A DNA stretch of 64,000 nt from Gemmatimonadota bacterium (GCA_003134685.1 PLCA01000002.1:521966-585965); one strand, 5' to 3'. Numbered from the stretch's first letter, positions 37,297-46,793 are shown. A program made the numbers and translations. Notes: generated by a model not told the origin, from the letters alone.

Positions 37297-39414
37297 ATGA
37301 CGGAATCCGTCTCACTCCTGGTGTCGGGAATACCCGCGGAGATCGTCCGCGAAATCGGGCTGAGGATCCGTGACGTCGTCATCAGCGAATTTGCGAACGC
37401 ACAGCAGATGGGCGATGCCGCTGCTCGCGGCGAAGCCCGCCTGGTCCTTCTCAGTGACACTCTTCCTGTTGAGGATTCCGTCGAGGTTGCCCGTCGCGCC
37501 AAGGACGCGAACGACGATGTTCGGATAGCGTACGTGATCTCGATGCAGCAGGCGGAAACAGCACTACGTGCGTTAAAAGAAATCCATGTAGATCGTTTCT
37601 TTCTGTCTCCGGTGGACACGGAAGAGATGCTGCGAGAGCTCGCGAAAATGGGTGGCGTCGATGTCCTCCCACCTCACGCATCGCATGGCGAGCACATTGC
37701 GGCCGCTGTAGTCGCGGCGTGGGATCGCACCCGTGCATCCACCTTGGAGAAGATCGACAAGCTGGACGACGCGGCGATCGCGCTTCTCGACAACGGCCTG
37801 TCCACCGATCTGAGAGCGGTGGCCCAGCGGGAGGCGCAGGACATCGCCAAGGTGGCGGCCCAATTTGGATTCCAGAAGGGAGAGCGCGTCGCTCGTGAGC
37901 TCGCGGATCGGTTCGCGCATGGATCACTCACTCCGATCGACGGCGTTGCCATCTCGAAGCAGCTCCTGTCGCTGCGAGAGAGCCTGGTGGGCGCCCCGTC
38001 TCCTCCGTCCGCGCTGCAACAGCCGACCGGTTCGTCGCCGGCCGAGTCGGCCCTGCCGACGTCAACGGCCTCCGGAGCGGTATCCGACGATTTCTCCCTC
38101 GAAGGCCGCAGGATTCTCGTCGTTGACGACGAGCCGATGATATCCCGCGGCCTGACCACTCTCCTCGGAAAGCGGGGAATGGCAGTGACGGCCGTGAACG
38201 ACCCGCTTCGATTCTGGACTGCGCTCGACGAGACGAAGCCGAATCTGATTCTGCTCGATCTCGAGATGCCGAGGATCAGCGGCACCGAGCTGTGCCGCGT
38301 GGTGAGAAGCGATTCCCGCTGGAGCGAGCTGCCCGTGATTTTTCTGACGGGCCACACGGACCAGGCGAGTGTGCAGCGGGTGTTTGCGGCGGGCGCGGAC
38401 GACTACGTCGGCAAGCCGTTCGTCCCGGCCGAGCTGTTGATGCGCATCGAGAACCGCCTCAACGGAGTGAAGGCGCGGCGCGCCCCGGTGGAGACGGATC
38501 CGCTGACGGGTCTGCCGATAGCGCACAAAGCGACGGAGCAAATCGACCGCTTTTTGCGGCTGGCACGGAGAAAATCTGATCCGTATTCGATCGCCGTGCT
38601 TCAGGTCGACGCCTTCGCAAGCCTCGCCAGCACATTCGGTCGCGGCACCGGCGATGTCGTATTGCGCGCCATCGGTGAGCTGCTGCCAAAATCCTTTCGC
38701 GCCGAGGACATTGTCGGCTGGTGGGGCGGGGCGGATTTCACGATCGGCATGTACGGATGCACCAAGGAGTACGCCGCGATCAAGCTCACTCAGGTCTTGT
38801 CGAAAATCGCGGATCAGAATTTTCTTTCGGAAGATGGACGGAGGGTTCACGTCGCCTGCAGCGGCGGAGTTTCACAGTACCAGACCGATGGAGATTCCGT
38901 CACCGCGATGCGGGAGGCGGCGCTGAAGGCTCTCGAGCAAGTCAGAGCGACTGGTGGGGTCAGAACGACCGGCGGCGTAGTCCGCATCGGCATCTCAGGG
39001 TTGAAAGCCATGGGACCGATGACGCGTCGCGTGGACGTCGCCATCGTTGACGATGATACGGCGCTGGTGTCCCTGCTGCAGCACGCAATGGAGAGTCGTA
39101 ATCTCCGCGTCGCCACGTTTGCCGACGGAGAGATCGCGGTGGCCGCGCTAACCGGAACCCCACCGGAGGTGCAGGCATCCATAATCCTGCTTGGCGTCGA
39201 CATTCCGGCACTGAATGGGCTCGACGTGCTGCGCCGGCTCAAGACCGGCGAAATAACGAGATCGAGCAGCGTGGTGATGCTGACATCCCGCACCGGCGAG
39301 CGCGACGTACTCGCCGCCCTCGAGCTTGGCGCCGCCGACCACATCGCCAAGCCGTTCAGCGTTCCGGTCCTCATGCACAAGGTCCGCGCGATGTTGAGGC
39401 AGAGCCAGGCATGA
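37297..39414 (+). CDS. Multi-receiver regulator with degenerate GGDEF domain
   Basis: 705 aa. Domains in order: REC-like 1-115; helical Hpt-like segment ~135-210 lacking a phospho-His; canonical REC 271-390 (DD at 277-278, phospho-acceptor D321, K373); GGDEF-type domain ~400-560 whose active motif is GGADF (477-481); REC 579-700 in which the acceptor position is Gly633 (LLGVDIP). Only one receiver looks phosphorylatable and the cyclase motif is degenerate. This suggests a scaffold or c-di-GMP-independent switch. It is coupled to the next gene by ATGA. Confidence 0.85.
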   Translation: MTESVSLLVSGIPAEIVREIGLRIRDVVISEFANAQQMGDAAARGEARLVLLSDTLPVEDSVEVARRAKDANDDVRIAYVISMQQAETALRALKEIHVDRFFLSPVDTEEMLRELAKMGGVDVLPPHASHGEHIAAAVVAAWDRTRASTLEKIDKLDDAAIALLDNGLSTDLRAVAQREAQDIAKVAAQFGFQKGERVARELADRFAHGSLTPIDGVAISKQLLSLRESLVGAPSPPSALQQPTGSSPAESALPTSTASGAVSDDFSLEGRRILVVDDEPMISRGLTTLLGKRGMAVTAVNDPLRFWTALDETKPNLILLDLEMPRISGTELCRVVRSDSRWSELPVIFLTGHTDQASVQRVFAAGADDYVGKPFVPAELLMRIENRLNGVKARRAPVETDPLTGLPIAHKATEQIDRFLRLARRKSDPYSIAVLQVDAFASLASTFGRGTGDVVLRAIGELLPKSFRAEDIVGWWGGADFTIGMYGCTKEYAAIKLTQVLSKIADQNFLSEDGRRVHVACSGGVSQYQTDGDSVTAMREAALKALEQVRATGGVRTTGGVVRIGISGLKAMGPMTRRVDVAIVDDDTALVSLLQHAMESRNLRVATFADGEIAVAALTGTPPEVQASIILLGVDIPALNGLDVLRRLKTGEITRSSSVVMLTSRTGERDVLAALELGAADHIAKPFSVPVLMHKVRAMLRQSQA

Positions 39415-40457
39415 TCAGCAGGCAGCTCCTCAACATAGTAATGCTGGTGGAGATCGGACTCCTGGTACTCGCGGTCTGTCTCTTCTTTGCGCACGGCCTC
39501 TGGCTCTTTTTCTACGAACGTCGGCTCGCGCGCCTGACGGAAGCAGCGCGTGACTCGCTCGCGCATCTGGCCACGCGCGGAACCGTGAACGTCGAGGAGA
39601 TCGAAGCTCTCCGCCGGCTTCCGCACGATGTGCAGGTAATCGCGTTCCTCGAGATATCGCGTCACCTGAGCGGATCAGGAAAGGAAAGACTCAGTTTCGT
39701 CGCGCTCCAGGTGGGGGTGGTGGATCGCGCCCGGAAGTTGTGCGAGAGCCGCAGCTGGGCGCGGCGTCTTCGCGGCGCTCGCATCCTGTCGCGCCTGGAT
39801 GTAGTTGACCCACTGGTCCAGCGACTGCTGTCGGATCCCCACCCGGCGGTGCGCGCACAAGCGGCGGAATGGGCCGCCGCTCAGCCGTCGGTCGCGGTGA
39901 TCTCCGCCATGTTGGCCTTGCTGGCGGACCCCGCGACGCAGGCGCGCTTTGCGGTGCAGAATGCGCTCCTGCGCATGGGCAGTGTCGTGGCAGGGCCACT
40001 CGCTACTTTCCTGGAGAGAAATTCCGGGCGAGCGGCGGAAGCGGGTCTTCGCGTCGCCGAATCGCTCGCGGGGCCAACATTCGGGCAGGCCGGGCTGCGT
40101 CTGTCGCGTACCGCGGATATAGGCGTTCGGATCGCGGCGGCGAAGCTGTTGGGCGCGGTCGGCGATGCTGCCGGGGCCGAACGACTGATCGAGCTGCTGG
40201 ATGATAGTGACTCTAGCGTGAGAGCCGCTGCGGCGCAGGGCCTCGGTCGGATGCAGCACTGGAAGGCGGCATCACTATTGGCGCATCGCCTGCGCGACTC
40301 GGCCTGGAGAGTTCGGCGCGCGGCAGGTCTCGCCCTTCGATCGATTGGTGCGCCGGGTGTGCTGTTCCTGCGGCGGGCGCTCAAGGAAGACGACGCGTTC
40401 GCGGCTGACATGGCGCAGCAGGTACTCGATCTCCCCGCCGCGGCGGCATCCGTATGA
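39411..40457 (+). CDS. Membrane-anchored HEAT-repeat protein
   Basis: 348 aa. One N-terminal membrane helix (IVMLVEIGLLVLAVCLFFAHGLWLFF) is followed by ~8 HEAT-like helical pairs (ILSRLDVVDPLVQRLLSDPHPAVRAQ; LLGAVGDAAGAERLIELLDD; AAQGLGRMQHWKAASLLAHRL). HEAT arrays are protein-interaction scaffolds. Four-base overlaps with the regulator before it and the glycosyltransferase after it imply a fixed-stoichiometry complex at the inner membrane. Confidence 0.85.
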   Translation: MISRQLLNIVMLVEIGLLVLAVCLFFAHGLWLFFYERRLARLTEAARDSLAHLATRGTVNVEEIEALRRLPHDVQVIAFLEISRHLSGSGKERLSFVALQVGVVDRARKLCESRSWARRLRGARILSRLDVVDPLVQRLLSDPHPAVRAQAAEWAAAQPSVAVISAMLALLADPATQARFAVQNALLRMGSVVAGPLATFLERNSGRAAEAGLRVAESLAGPTFGQAGLRLSRTADIGVRIAAAKLLGAVGDAAGAERLIELLDDSDSSVRAAAAQGLGRMQHWKAASLLAHRLRDSAWRVRRAAGLALRSIGAPGVLFLRRALKEDDAFAADMAQQVLDLPAAAASV

Positions 40458-41884
40458 GCGGCGTGTTGCAGACCGGCGTCAGCCAGATTCTGCTCAAAGG
40501 CCAGTTCGTCGTGCTCTTGTATTTCCTTGCCGTGAACGGGTGGTATCTGATCCTGCTCCTCAGCTCGTTGTTGGAGCTGCGCCGCCACATGCTCCTCATC
40601 GCGGACGAGAGCCGCCATCTCCTGCTAAGCTCGACGCTCTCGCCGACGATCTCCATTCTCGCGCCGGCGTACAACGAGGAAGCGACGATCGATGCGAGCT
40701 TGCGTGCGCTCCTGGCGCTCCAGTACCCGAATCTCGAGGTGATCGTGGTGAGCGATGGGTCGAAGGACCGGACCGTCCAGGTTCTCGTCGAACGGTTCGA
40801 TCTGGTACCGGTGAAAACGATCTACGAGCAGCGCATCAAGACGAAACCGGTGCGGTCACTCTATCGCTCCTCGACGTACCCCTCGCTCGTCGTCGTCGAC
40901 AAGGACAATGGAGGAAAGGCCGACGCCCTGAACGTTGGGCTCAGCTTCGCGCGCGGAGAGCTGGTGTGTGCGATGGATGCCGACACTCTGATCGAAGCAG
41001 ACGGCCTTCAGCGCATGATACGCCCTTTCCTCTACGGAACGGACGTCGTCGCGACCGGCGGGACAATTCGAGTCGTCAACGGATCCGAAGTGAAATTCGG
41101 CCGCGTCGTCAAGACGTCCGTTCCCACCAACCTGCTGGCTGGAGTTCAGGTGGTCGAATACCTCCGCGCGTTTCTGTTCGGCCGTCTCGGATGGAATCGG
41201 CTCGGCGGGAACATCATCATCTCCGGCGCCTTTGGACTTTTTCAGCGCGACGCAGTGGTGAACGCGGGAGGCTATCTCCACGATACGGTCGGCGAAGACA
41301 TGGAGCTGGTGCTGCGCCTGAAAAGGCTCTCGTACGAACGCGGCGGCCCAGGAACGATCGCGTTCGTTCCCGATCCGGTGGCGTGGACCGAAGTCCCGGA
41401 GTCGGCAAAGGTGCTCGGGCGACAGCGGGATCGTTGGCATCGTGGCCTGGCTGACGTGCTATGGAGACACCGCCGGATGTTGTTCAATCCCCGGTATGGC
41501 GTGACGGGCCTCTTTGTTTTCCCGTATTACGCGTTCGTAGAGTTGTTGGCTCCCGTGATTGAGGCCGCCGGCCTGATCGCTTTGGCTCTCGGGCTCGCGA
41601 CGGGCGCGGTCGACTGGACCTTCGCCGGACTCTTCTATCTCACTGCCTACGGGCTCGGCACGGCGCTCACGGCATTCACGCTGATTCTTGAGGATCTGAG
41701 CTTTCACCGATACGAGACATTCCGCGACCGTACCCTGCTTTTCTGGTGGGCACTCGTCGAAAACCTCGGCTACCGGCAGATGACGGTGTACTGGCGGCTC
41801 CGTGGCCTCTGGAAATTCCTGCGCGGAAAAAAGGATTGGGGGAGCATGGAGCGAAAAGGCTTCCATCCCCTGACAGTGTCATAA
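40454..41884 (+). CDS. Processive family 2 glycosyltransferase (PgaC/BcsA-like)
   Basis: 476 aa. N-terminal helix (~17-40), cytosolic GT-A domain with SILAPAYNEE, VSDGS (99-103), NGGKADALN, DAD 175-177, the TVGEDMEL acceptor region (281-282) and QRDRW (324-328), then three to four C-terminal helices. This is the complete signature of a processive beta-glycan synthase. No PilZ domain is visible. The product is probably an exported polysaccharide; the polymer is unknown. Confidence 0.9.
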   Translation: MSGVLQTGVSQILLKGQFVVLLYFLAVNGWYLILLLSSLLELRRHMLLIADESRHLLLSSTLSPTISILAPAYNEEATIDASLRALLALQYPNLEVIVVSDGSKDRTVQVLVERFDLVPVKTIYEQRIKTKPVRSLYRSSTYPSLVVVDKDNGGKADALNVGLSFARGELVCAMDADTLIEADGLQRMIRPFLYGTDVVATGGTIRVVNGSEVKFGRVVKTSVPTNLLAGVQVVEYLRAFLFGRLGWNRLGGNIIISGAFGLFQRDAVVNAGGYLHDTVGEDMELVLRLKRLSYERGGPGTIAFVPDPVAWTEVPESAKVLGRQRDRWHRGLADVLWRHRRMLFNPRYGVTGLFVFPYYAFVELLAPVIEAAGLIALALGLATGAVDWTFAGLFYLTAYGLGTALTAFTLILEDLSFHRYETFRDRTLLFWWALVENLGYRQMTVYWRLRGLWKFLRGKKDWGSMERKGFHPLTVS

Positions 41885-41971
41885 GCGGGGTAGTGTGCCA
41901 CCGCCTTGCCCAGCGAACGAATACCTGCCAATCTGTGGGTGAGGGAGAGAAAGTCTCAACCGGAGAAACCG

Positions 41972-42487
41972 ATGCTACGAGTTTCCTCGATCATTGCGGC
42001 AGGTCTCGCCGCTTCTGCCATTGCCTGCGCGTCACACCCTCCGTCGACCGAAGTGACGGCCAGTGATTTCGACCTCAACCCCCTCGTTGGTGAATGGCGT
42101 GGGGATTACAGCAGCACCCAAACCGGAAGAACGGGCACGATCGCTTTCACGCTCCGAGCGGGAGAGTCCTCCGCGTCAGGCAACATCGTGATGATTCCGC
42201 GCGCCGACTCGTTGCTGTCGCCGGTCGAGCGTGAGCTGGTGACTAATGTCTCGGCCCCGGGGAGAACGGTGCTCACGATTCACTTCGTCAGGAAGGAAGG
42301 CGGCAATCTGAGCGGCACGCTCGAGCCGTACCCGGATCCTGATTGCGCCTGCCCGGTCACGACGACGTTTCAGGGATCTTTTCGCGATGCGCGCACGATC
42401 GAGGGAACATTCAGCACCGTTCCATCCCAGCCGGGACGCAGCGTCACCGGCGGGACATGGAAGGTCACACGGGTGAAGCGGCTCTAG
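41972..42487 (+). CDS. Exported lipoprotein-like protein, paralogue of 58355
   Basis: 171 aa. N-terminal signal ends at Cys (AASAIACASH), a probable lipobox. The mature part is beta-rich: DFDLNPLVGEWRGDY, GRTGTIAFTLRAG, LTIHFVRKEGG, DPDCACPVTTTFQG, RTIEGTFST, GGTWKVTRVKRL. It shares the same motifs throughout with the protein at 58355. No named family is recognised. ATG 41972 follows GGAG. Confidence 0.75.
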   Translation: MLRVSSIIAAGLAASAIACASHPPSTEVTASDFDLNPLVGEWRGDYSSTQTGRTGTIAFTLRAGESSASGNIVMIPRADSLLSPVERELVTNVSAPGRTVLTIHFVRKEGGNLSGTLEPYPDPDCACPVTTTFQGSFRDARTIEGTFSTVPSQPGRSVTGGTWKVTRVKRL

Positions 42488-42906
42488 GGCTTCTCATCGG
42501 GCTCATCGTGAGCCGCGATCTCCAGATGGAACTTGTGCAGGAAGCGATGCACCACCGGCGCAAAGAGCACGCCCACCGTCGTGATGAATGTCACGCCGCT
42601 GAAGAGCGCGTAGAAACCAGCGAAGAGGTGAAGATTCAGCAACCCGGCGCCGGTGAGCGCCTCTGGATCCACCGGCGGTCCCTCGCCGGAAAGAATCATC
42701 GACGCGTAGTAAAACGAATCCACCCAACCCATCCCGCCAAGCCGGTGGTAGCCGATCATCCCGATCAGGAGGCCGCCACCGACCACTCCGGCCGCGATCC
42801 CGGCGTTGTGGAGCATTCGGCCAATGAAAAACCGCCGCGGCGGAATCGGGATCATCATGATCTCCGGATCGGGCATTGGGCCCGTAACCCTGCGATTGAA
42901 TGCCAT
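42484..42906 (-). CDS. Two-helix membrane protein with a degenerate channel-pore motif
   Basis: 140 aa. Hydrophobic helix ~30-52, a re-entrant-like segment WVDSFYYASMILSGEGPP (~61-78), then helix ~90-118 and a His-rich tail. The order helix, pore loop, helix resembles 2TM potassium channels, but SGEGPP stands where TVGYGD would be, so potassium selectivity is doubtful. It overlaps the convergent lipoprotein gene by 4 bp. Confidence 0.6.
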   Translation of the reverse strand: MAFNRRVTGPMPDPEIMMIPIPPRRFFIGRMLHNAGIAAGVVGGGLLIGMIGYHRLGGMGWVDSFYYASMILSGEGPPVDPEALTGAGLLNLHLFAGFYALFSGVTFITTVGVLFAPVVHRFLHKFHLEIAAHDEPDEKP

Positions 42907-42987
42907 CAGTCTCTCCCCGTTAGATGCATGCGATTATCACCCATGGCGGCGTTGCGCTAAATTTGATCTAATCAACTGGAGAACAGG

Positions 42988-44391
42988 ATGCCGAAAACCG
43001 GCTCGAGTGCGCCACCCGCCCCACCCAAGAAAAACAACGCCAAGCCAGCCCCCGCGACACCCGCCCGGGCCTCTGCCAAGCCACCCGCCGCTGCTCCGTC
43101 AGGGAGCGCGCTCGAGGTAAAGGACACCCGCACCAGCAAGACATACAACGTGCCGGTCGCCGACGGCGCAATTCGCGCCACCGAGCTCAAGAAAATCAGA
43201 ACGAACGATCCCGACGATACGGGGCTCATGAGCTACGATCCGGCATTTCTGAACACTGCGTCGTGCCGGAGCGCCATCACTTTTATAGATGGGGACAAGG
43301 GAATACTCCGCTACCGTGGGTATCCCATCGAGCAGCTCGCGGAGAATGCCACATTCCTCGAGGTCGCGTGGCTGCTTCGCCACGGCGACCTGCCGACCCA
43401 GCCGGAGTACGACCAGTTCACCCACGATATCACGTTTCACACCTACGTGCACGAGAACATGCGGAAATTCCTCGAGGGCTTCCGCTACGACGCGCATCCC
43501 ATGGCGATGCTCAACAGCTCCGTCGCCGGGCTGGCGGCGTTTTATCCATCGGCGCGCAACATCTTCGACGAGACCGAGCGGAACATCTCGATCATCCGCC
43601 TGCTCGCGAAGACGCCGACGATTGCCGCGTTCTCGTATCGCCACGTGAAGGGACTTCCCTTCGTGTATCCGGACAATCGGCTCTCGTACGTCGAGAACTT
43701 CCTGTCGATGATCGCGCGCATGAGCGAGTCGAAGTATGAAGCGAACCCGGTGTTCGCTCGCGCCCTCGAGATCCTGTTCATTCTCCACGCCGACCACGAG
43801 CAGAACTGCTCGACGAGCGCGGTCCGCGGAGTTGGTTCCTCGCACGTCGATCCCTTCTCCGCGATCTCTGCCGGAGTCGCCGCGCTGTTCGGCCCGCTGC
43901 ATGGCGGCGCCAACGAGCAGGTTCTCCGCATGATCAGTGAGATCGGGAGCGTCAAGAACGTCCCCAAATTCATCGAGACGGTGAAGAGCGGCGAAGGCGG
44001 GAGGCTCATGGGGTTCGGCCACCGCGTCTACAAGAGCTACGATCCGCGCGCCAAGATCGTGAAGAAGCTGGCCGACGAAATATTCAAGGTCGTGGGCGTC
44101 GACAAGGATCTCGAGATCGCGCTGGAGCTGGAGCGGATCGCGCTGTCCGACGATTACTTCACGTCGCGCAAGCTGTACCCGAACGTCGATTTCTACACGG
44201 GACTGATCTACCGCTCGATGGCGTTCCCAACCGATTTCTTCACGGTGCTGTTCGCGATCGGCCGCATGCCGGGCTGGCTCGCCCAGTGGGAGGAGATGCT
44301 GCTGGACAAGGAGCAGAAGATCTCTCGGCCGCGCCAGATATACACGGGGGCGCCGGAGAGGCCGTTCCGGAGCATGCTCAAGGCGAAGTAG
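42988..44391 (+). CDS. gltA: Citrate synthase
   Basis: 467 aa. The catalytic domain has GILRYRGYPIEQLAE, the His in HADHEQNCSTSAVR, HGGANEQVL, GFGHRVYKSYDPRA (catalytic His) and the late Asp in YPNVDFYTGLIY. A 45-residue Pro/Ala/Lys-rich N-terminal extension is unusual and probably disordered. It condenses acetyl-CoA with oxaloacetate at entry to the TCA cycle. GGAG precedes ATG 42988. Confidence 0.96.
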   Translation: MPKTGSSAPPAPPKKNNAKPAPATPARASAKPPAAAPSGSALEVKDTRTSKTYNVPVADGAIRATELKKIRTNDPDDTGLMSYDPAFLNTASCRSAITFIDGDKGILRYRGYPIEQLAENATFLEVAWLLRHGDLPTQPEYDQFTHDITFHTYVHENMRKFLEGFRYDAHPMAMLNSSVAGLAAFYPSARNIFDETERNISIIRLLAKTPTIAAFSYRHVKGLPFVYPDNRLSYVENFLSMIARMSESKYEANPVFARALEILFILHADHEQNCSTSAVRGVGSSHVDPFSAISAGVAALFGPLHGGANEQVLRMISEIGSVKNVPKFIETVKSGEGGRLMGFGHRVYKSYDPRAKIVKKLADEIFKVVGVDKDLEIALELERIALSDDYFTSRKLYPNVDFYTGLIYRSMAFPTDFFTVLFAIGRMPGWLAQWEEMLLDKEQKISRPRQIYTGAPERPFRSMLKAK

Positions 44392-44412
44392 CGTTTTGTT
44401 TGTACTAAGTAA

Positions 44413-44928
44413 CTAGACCGACGTCGCGAACTCCCGCACTCCTTCTGCCGCGAGCAACGCCTTCTTAACACCGGGCAGCCCGCTGTACCCGCCGATCGAG
44501 CCGTCGCTCATCACGACGCGATGGCACGGCACCACTACCGCGACTGGATTCGCCCCACATGCCTGCGCCACCGCACGCGTCGCTTTTGGCCGCTTGATGG
44601 CCTGCGCGACATCGAGATAGGTCCGCGTCTTACCGGCCGGAATTGCCAGAAGCTCGTTCCACACTTCACGCTGAAACTCCGTGCCCCGCAGATCGAGCGG
44701 CAGCGCGCTGTCGAGTTTGCGACCGGCGATTCGCTCCCGGACGGTATCGAGTGCTCGTTTGAGCGCCACATCGTCGCGCGCTACCTCCGACTTTGGAAAT
44801 CGCGCACGCAGGTAGTCCTCTGCCCCCGCGTCGGATTCGCGCAGGCTGACGACACACACGCCTTTGGTCGTGGCCGCGACAAGCACCCTTCCAAGCGGGC
44901 TCGCCCCAGTCGTGAATTTGATTTCCAT
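44413..44928 (-). CDS. ogt: Methylated-DNA--protein-cysteine methyltransferase
   Basis: 171 aa from ATG 44928 with AGGGG upstream. Active site VVVPCHRVV contains the acceptor Cys. The HTH region is TYLDVAQAIKRPKATRAVAQACGANP, and the C-terminal GGYSGLPGVKKALLAAEG motif is intact. It directly reverses O6-methylguanine in a suicide reaction. Ada-type N-terminal domains are absent. Confidence 0.95.
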   Translation of the reverse strand: MEIKFTTGASPLGRVLVAATTKGVCVVSLRESDAGAEDYLRARFPKSEVARDDVALKRALDTVRERIAGRKLDSALPLDLRGTEFQREVWNELLAIPAGKTRTYLDVAQAIKRPKATRAVAQACGANPVAVVVPCHRVVMSDGSIGGYSGLPGVKKALLAAEGVREFATSV

Positions 44929-45110
44929 TTTGCTTTCCCCTGTTGATGCTAGACAGTATGCTGAGGCGACGACAACTCTGCCAGCCTTCAACATGGACCC
45001 CTCATTCCGAATGTCATCGCAATCTTTCGCCATGACTCTGCTCAGCCTGAAGGACGAGCTTCCCCAGCAACCAGCCCTGACACGGCCATGTTAATGCTAC
45101 ATTCACTGAC

Positions 45111-45572
45111 GTGGACTGGTTCGTTAGACGATTCATAAAGTCGGCGCTGGCGTGGCTCGGCATGGGAGTCACCCTGGGTGTCGCAATGGCCGCGCATCCA
45201 ATGTGGATCATTTATCGGCCGGCGCACGTGCACATGAATCTCCTTGGATTTGTCACGATGATGATCTTTGGAGTGGCTTACCATGTCGTGCCACGCTTTT
45301 TCGGGCACCCGCTTTACAGCAAGAGGCTGGCTGGCGGCCATTGGTGGTTCTCGAACGTTGGGCTTGCGTTGATGGTCGTAGGATTCTTCATGGCGCCACA
45401 TGTCGGAGAGCGGAGCGTCCCCGTCCTCGCAACAGGGGGCGTGCTCAGCGCGCTCGGCGCTTTCGCATTCATCTTCAACATCTGGCGCACGATTGACGGG
45501 CCGACGACGCTCCGCCGGATCGAGGATACGCCAGCATCGCGGCGCCCTCCGCTCGTGCCGGGCGATTCCTAG
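45111..45572 (+). CDS. Four-helix heme-copper-oxidase subunit I-like protein
   Basis: 153 aa from GTG 45111. Four membrane helices; a first helix after VRRFIKSALAWL and a second containing PAHVHMNLLGFVTMMIFGVAYHVVPRFFG. These resemble part of CcoN/NorB-type oxidase subunit I, including His residues that could bind heme, but the binuclear-centre half is absent. It is about one third of a real subunit I. It faces the similar protein at 45605. Confidence 0.7.
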   Translation: MDWFVRRFIKSALAWLGMGVTLGVAMAAHPMWIIYRPAHVHMNLLGFVTMMIFGVAYHVVPRFFGHPLYSKRLAGGHWWFSNVGLALMVVGFFMAPHVGERSVPVLATGGVLSALGAFAFIFNIWRTIDGPTTLRRIEDTPASRRPPLVPGDS

Positions 45573-45604
45573 GTCTCGACGCTGAGAATTCCGATTAATT
45601 GAGT

Positions 45605-46060
45605 TTAGAACTTCTCGCCCTTCGCTTCTCGAATGTGGCTTCCGGCGGAGCGGATTCGGGGCCACATCGTAAAAAAGAAAAGCGCAATTCCTGCGAACTG
45701 CGCCAGGCCACCAATTACGACGGCCGATCGCAGCCACAGAGCCGCGGAGTACCCCCGCGCCAGTTCGCCCACGACACGTCCGCCCGTCCCGATCGTGAGA
45801 AGCCAGTAAGCAGCAGCGGCCAACCTCGGGTCATACTGCTGCTCGCCGCGTTCAGCGCGCGGAAAGAGCCAGAGCGCCACACCCAGGATCATCATCATCA
45901 CGAAGCCCACCAGAATCGCGTGGGTGTGCGCACTTACCTCGTACAGACTTGGGGACCGCAGGAATATCTCGCGTCGAATCAGTATCCTGGTTCCGATCGC
46001 GAGTCCGAGGACCAAAAATGCGATGGCGGTCTTGATGTAGCGGCGGACGAGTGAATGCAC
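45605..46060 (-). CDS. Four-helix heme-copper-oxidase subunit I-like protein, paralogue
   Basis: 151 aa. It opens LVRRYIKTAIAFLVLGLAIG and continues SAHTHAILVGFVMMMILGVALWLFPRA, parallel to the protein at 45111 (RRFIK, AHVH, GFVTMM, VVPR). It has four helices and short loops. The convergent pair are therefore paralogues that may form a membrane heme protein or NO/O2-sensing module. No catalytic partner subunits are nearby. Confidence 0.7.
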   Translation of the reverse strand: MHSLVRRYIKTAIAFLVLGLAIGTRILIRREIFLRSPSLYEVSAHTHAILVGFVMMMILGVALWLFPRAERGEQQYDPRLAAAAYWLLTIGTGGRVVGELARGYSAALWLRSAVVIGGLAQFAGIALFFFTMWPRIRSAGSHIREAKGEKF

Positions 46061-46097
46061 GATTCAAAATGTCCCAAAACGGTCTTCTGTTCCAGGT

Positions 46098-46793
46098 TCA
46101 GGAAATCCAGCGGGCGATTCCAAATGCGGCAATAGCCGCAAGGCCTCCGATCACGCTCGTCTGGAGTGCGCTCCGCAAAACGGGGACGCCGGTGAATTTC
46201 CCCTTCACTCCGCCAAAGACGGCCAGCGCGATGAGCGTGACGATCACCGACAGGCGCAACGCTGTGCGCGCGTCCGGGAGCAACAGGTAGGCACTGAGGG
46301 GGATGATTCCGCCCACCGCGTACGCGAGCGCGATCGTCAGAGCGCTCTTCCAGGCGCGACTCGGCTGCGGCTCTTCGAGGCCGAGCTCGAAGCGCATCAT
46401 GAATGCTACCCAGTCTTTCGGTCGCTGTCGGAGCGACTGAACGACAGAGGAGCTCTCACCATCCGAGAGCCCGTAACTTCGGAAAATGTCGGCGACCTCC
46501 TTTGCTTCGGCCTCCGGAATGCGCGTGATCTCATCCTGCTCGCGCGCCACTTCGTGTGCATAGTGCTCGGCGTCGCCCCGTGCCGCGAGATAGCCTCCGA
46601 GGCCCATTGCAATCGAGCCGGCTGCGATCTCGGCGAAACCGGCAGTGACGATGAGGCGGGACTGCGCGATCGCCCCGGTTAGACCTGCGGCCAGGGCGAA
46701 CGGCACTGTCAACCCGTCGGACATCCCGATTACGACGTCGCGTACGGCATCACTCGAGGTGAAGTGCTTCTCAACGTGCGGAGTCAACGGCAC
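46098..46793 (-). CDS. VIT1/CCC1 family metal transporter
   Basis: 231 aa from GTG 46793. Signature VRDVVIGMSDGLTVPFALAAGL (~18-39) and AAGSIAMGLGGYLAARGDAEHY (helix 2 to the metal-binding insert) are clear, with five helices in total. Relatives move Fe2+ or Mn2+. Unlike the protein at 2113 it has no ferritin-like domain. It lies next to universal-stress and oxidase-like genes. Confidence 0.9.
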   Translation of the reverse strand: MPLTPHVEKHFTSSDAVRDVVIGMSDGLTVPFALAAGLTGAIAQSRLIVTAGFAEIAAGSIAMGLGGYLAARGDAEHYAHEVAREQDEITRIPEAEAKEVADIFRSYGLSDGESSSVVQSLRQRPKDWVAFMMRFELGLEEPQPSRAWKSALTIALAYAVGGIIPLSAYLLLPDARTALRLSVIVTLIALAVFGGVKGKFTGVPVLRSALQTSVIGGLAAIAAFGIARWIS

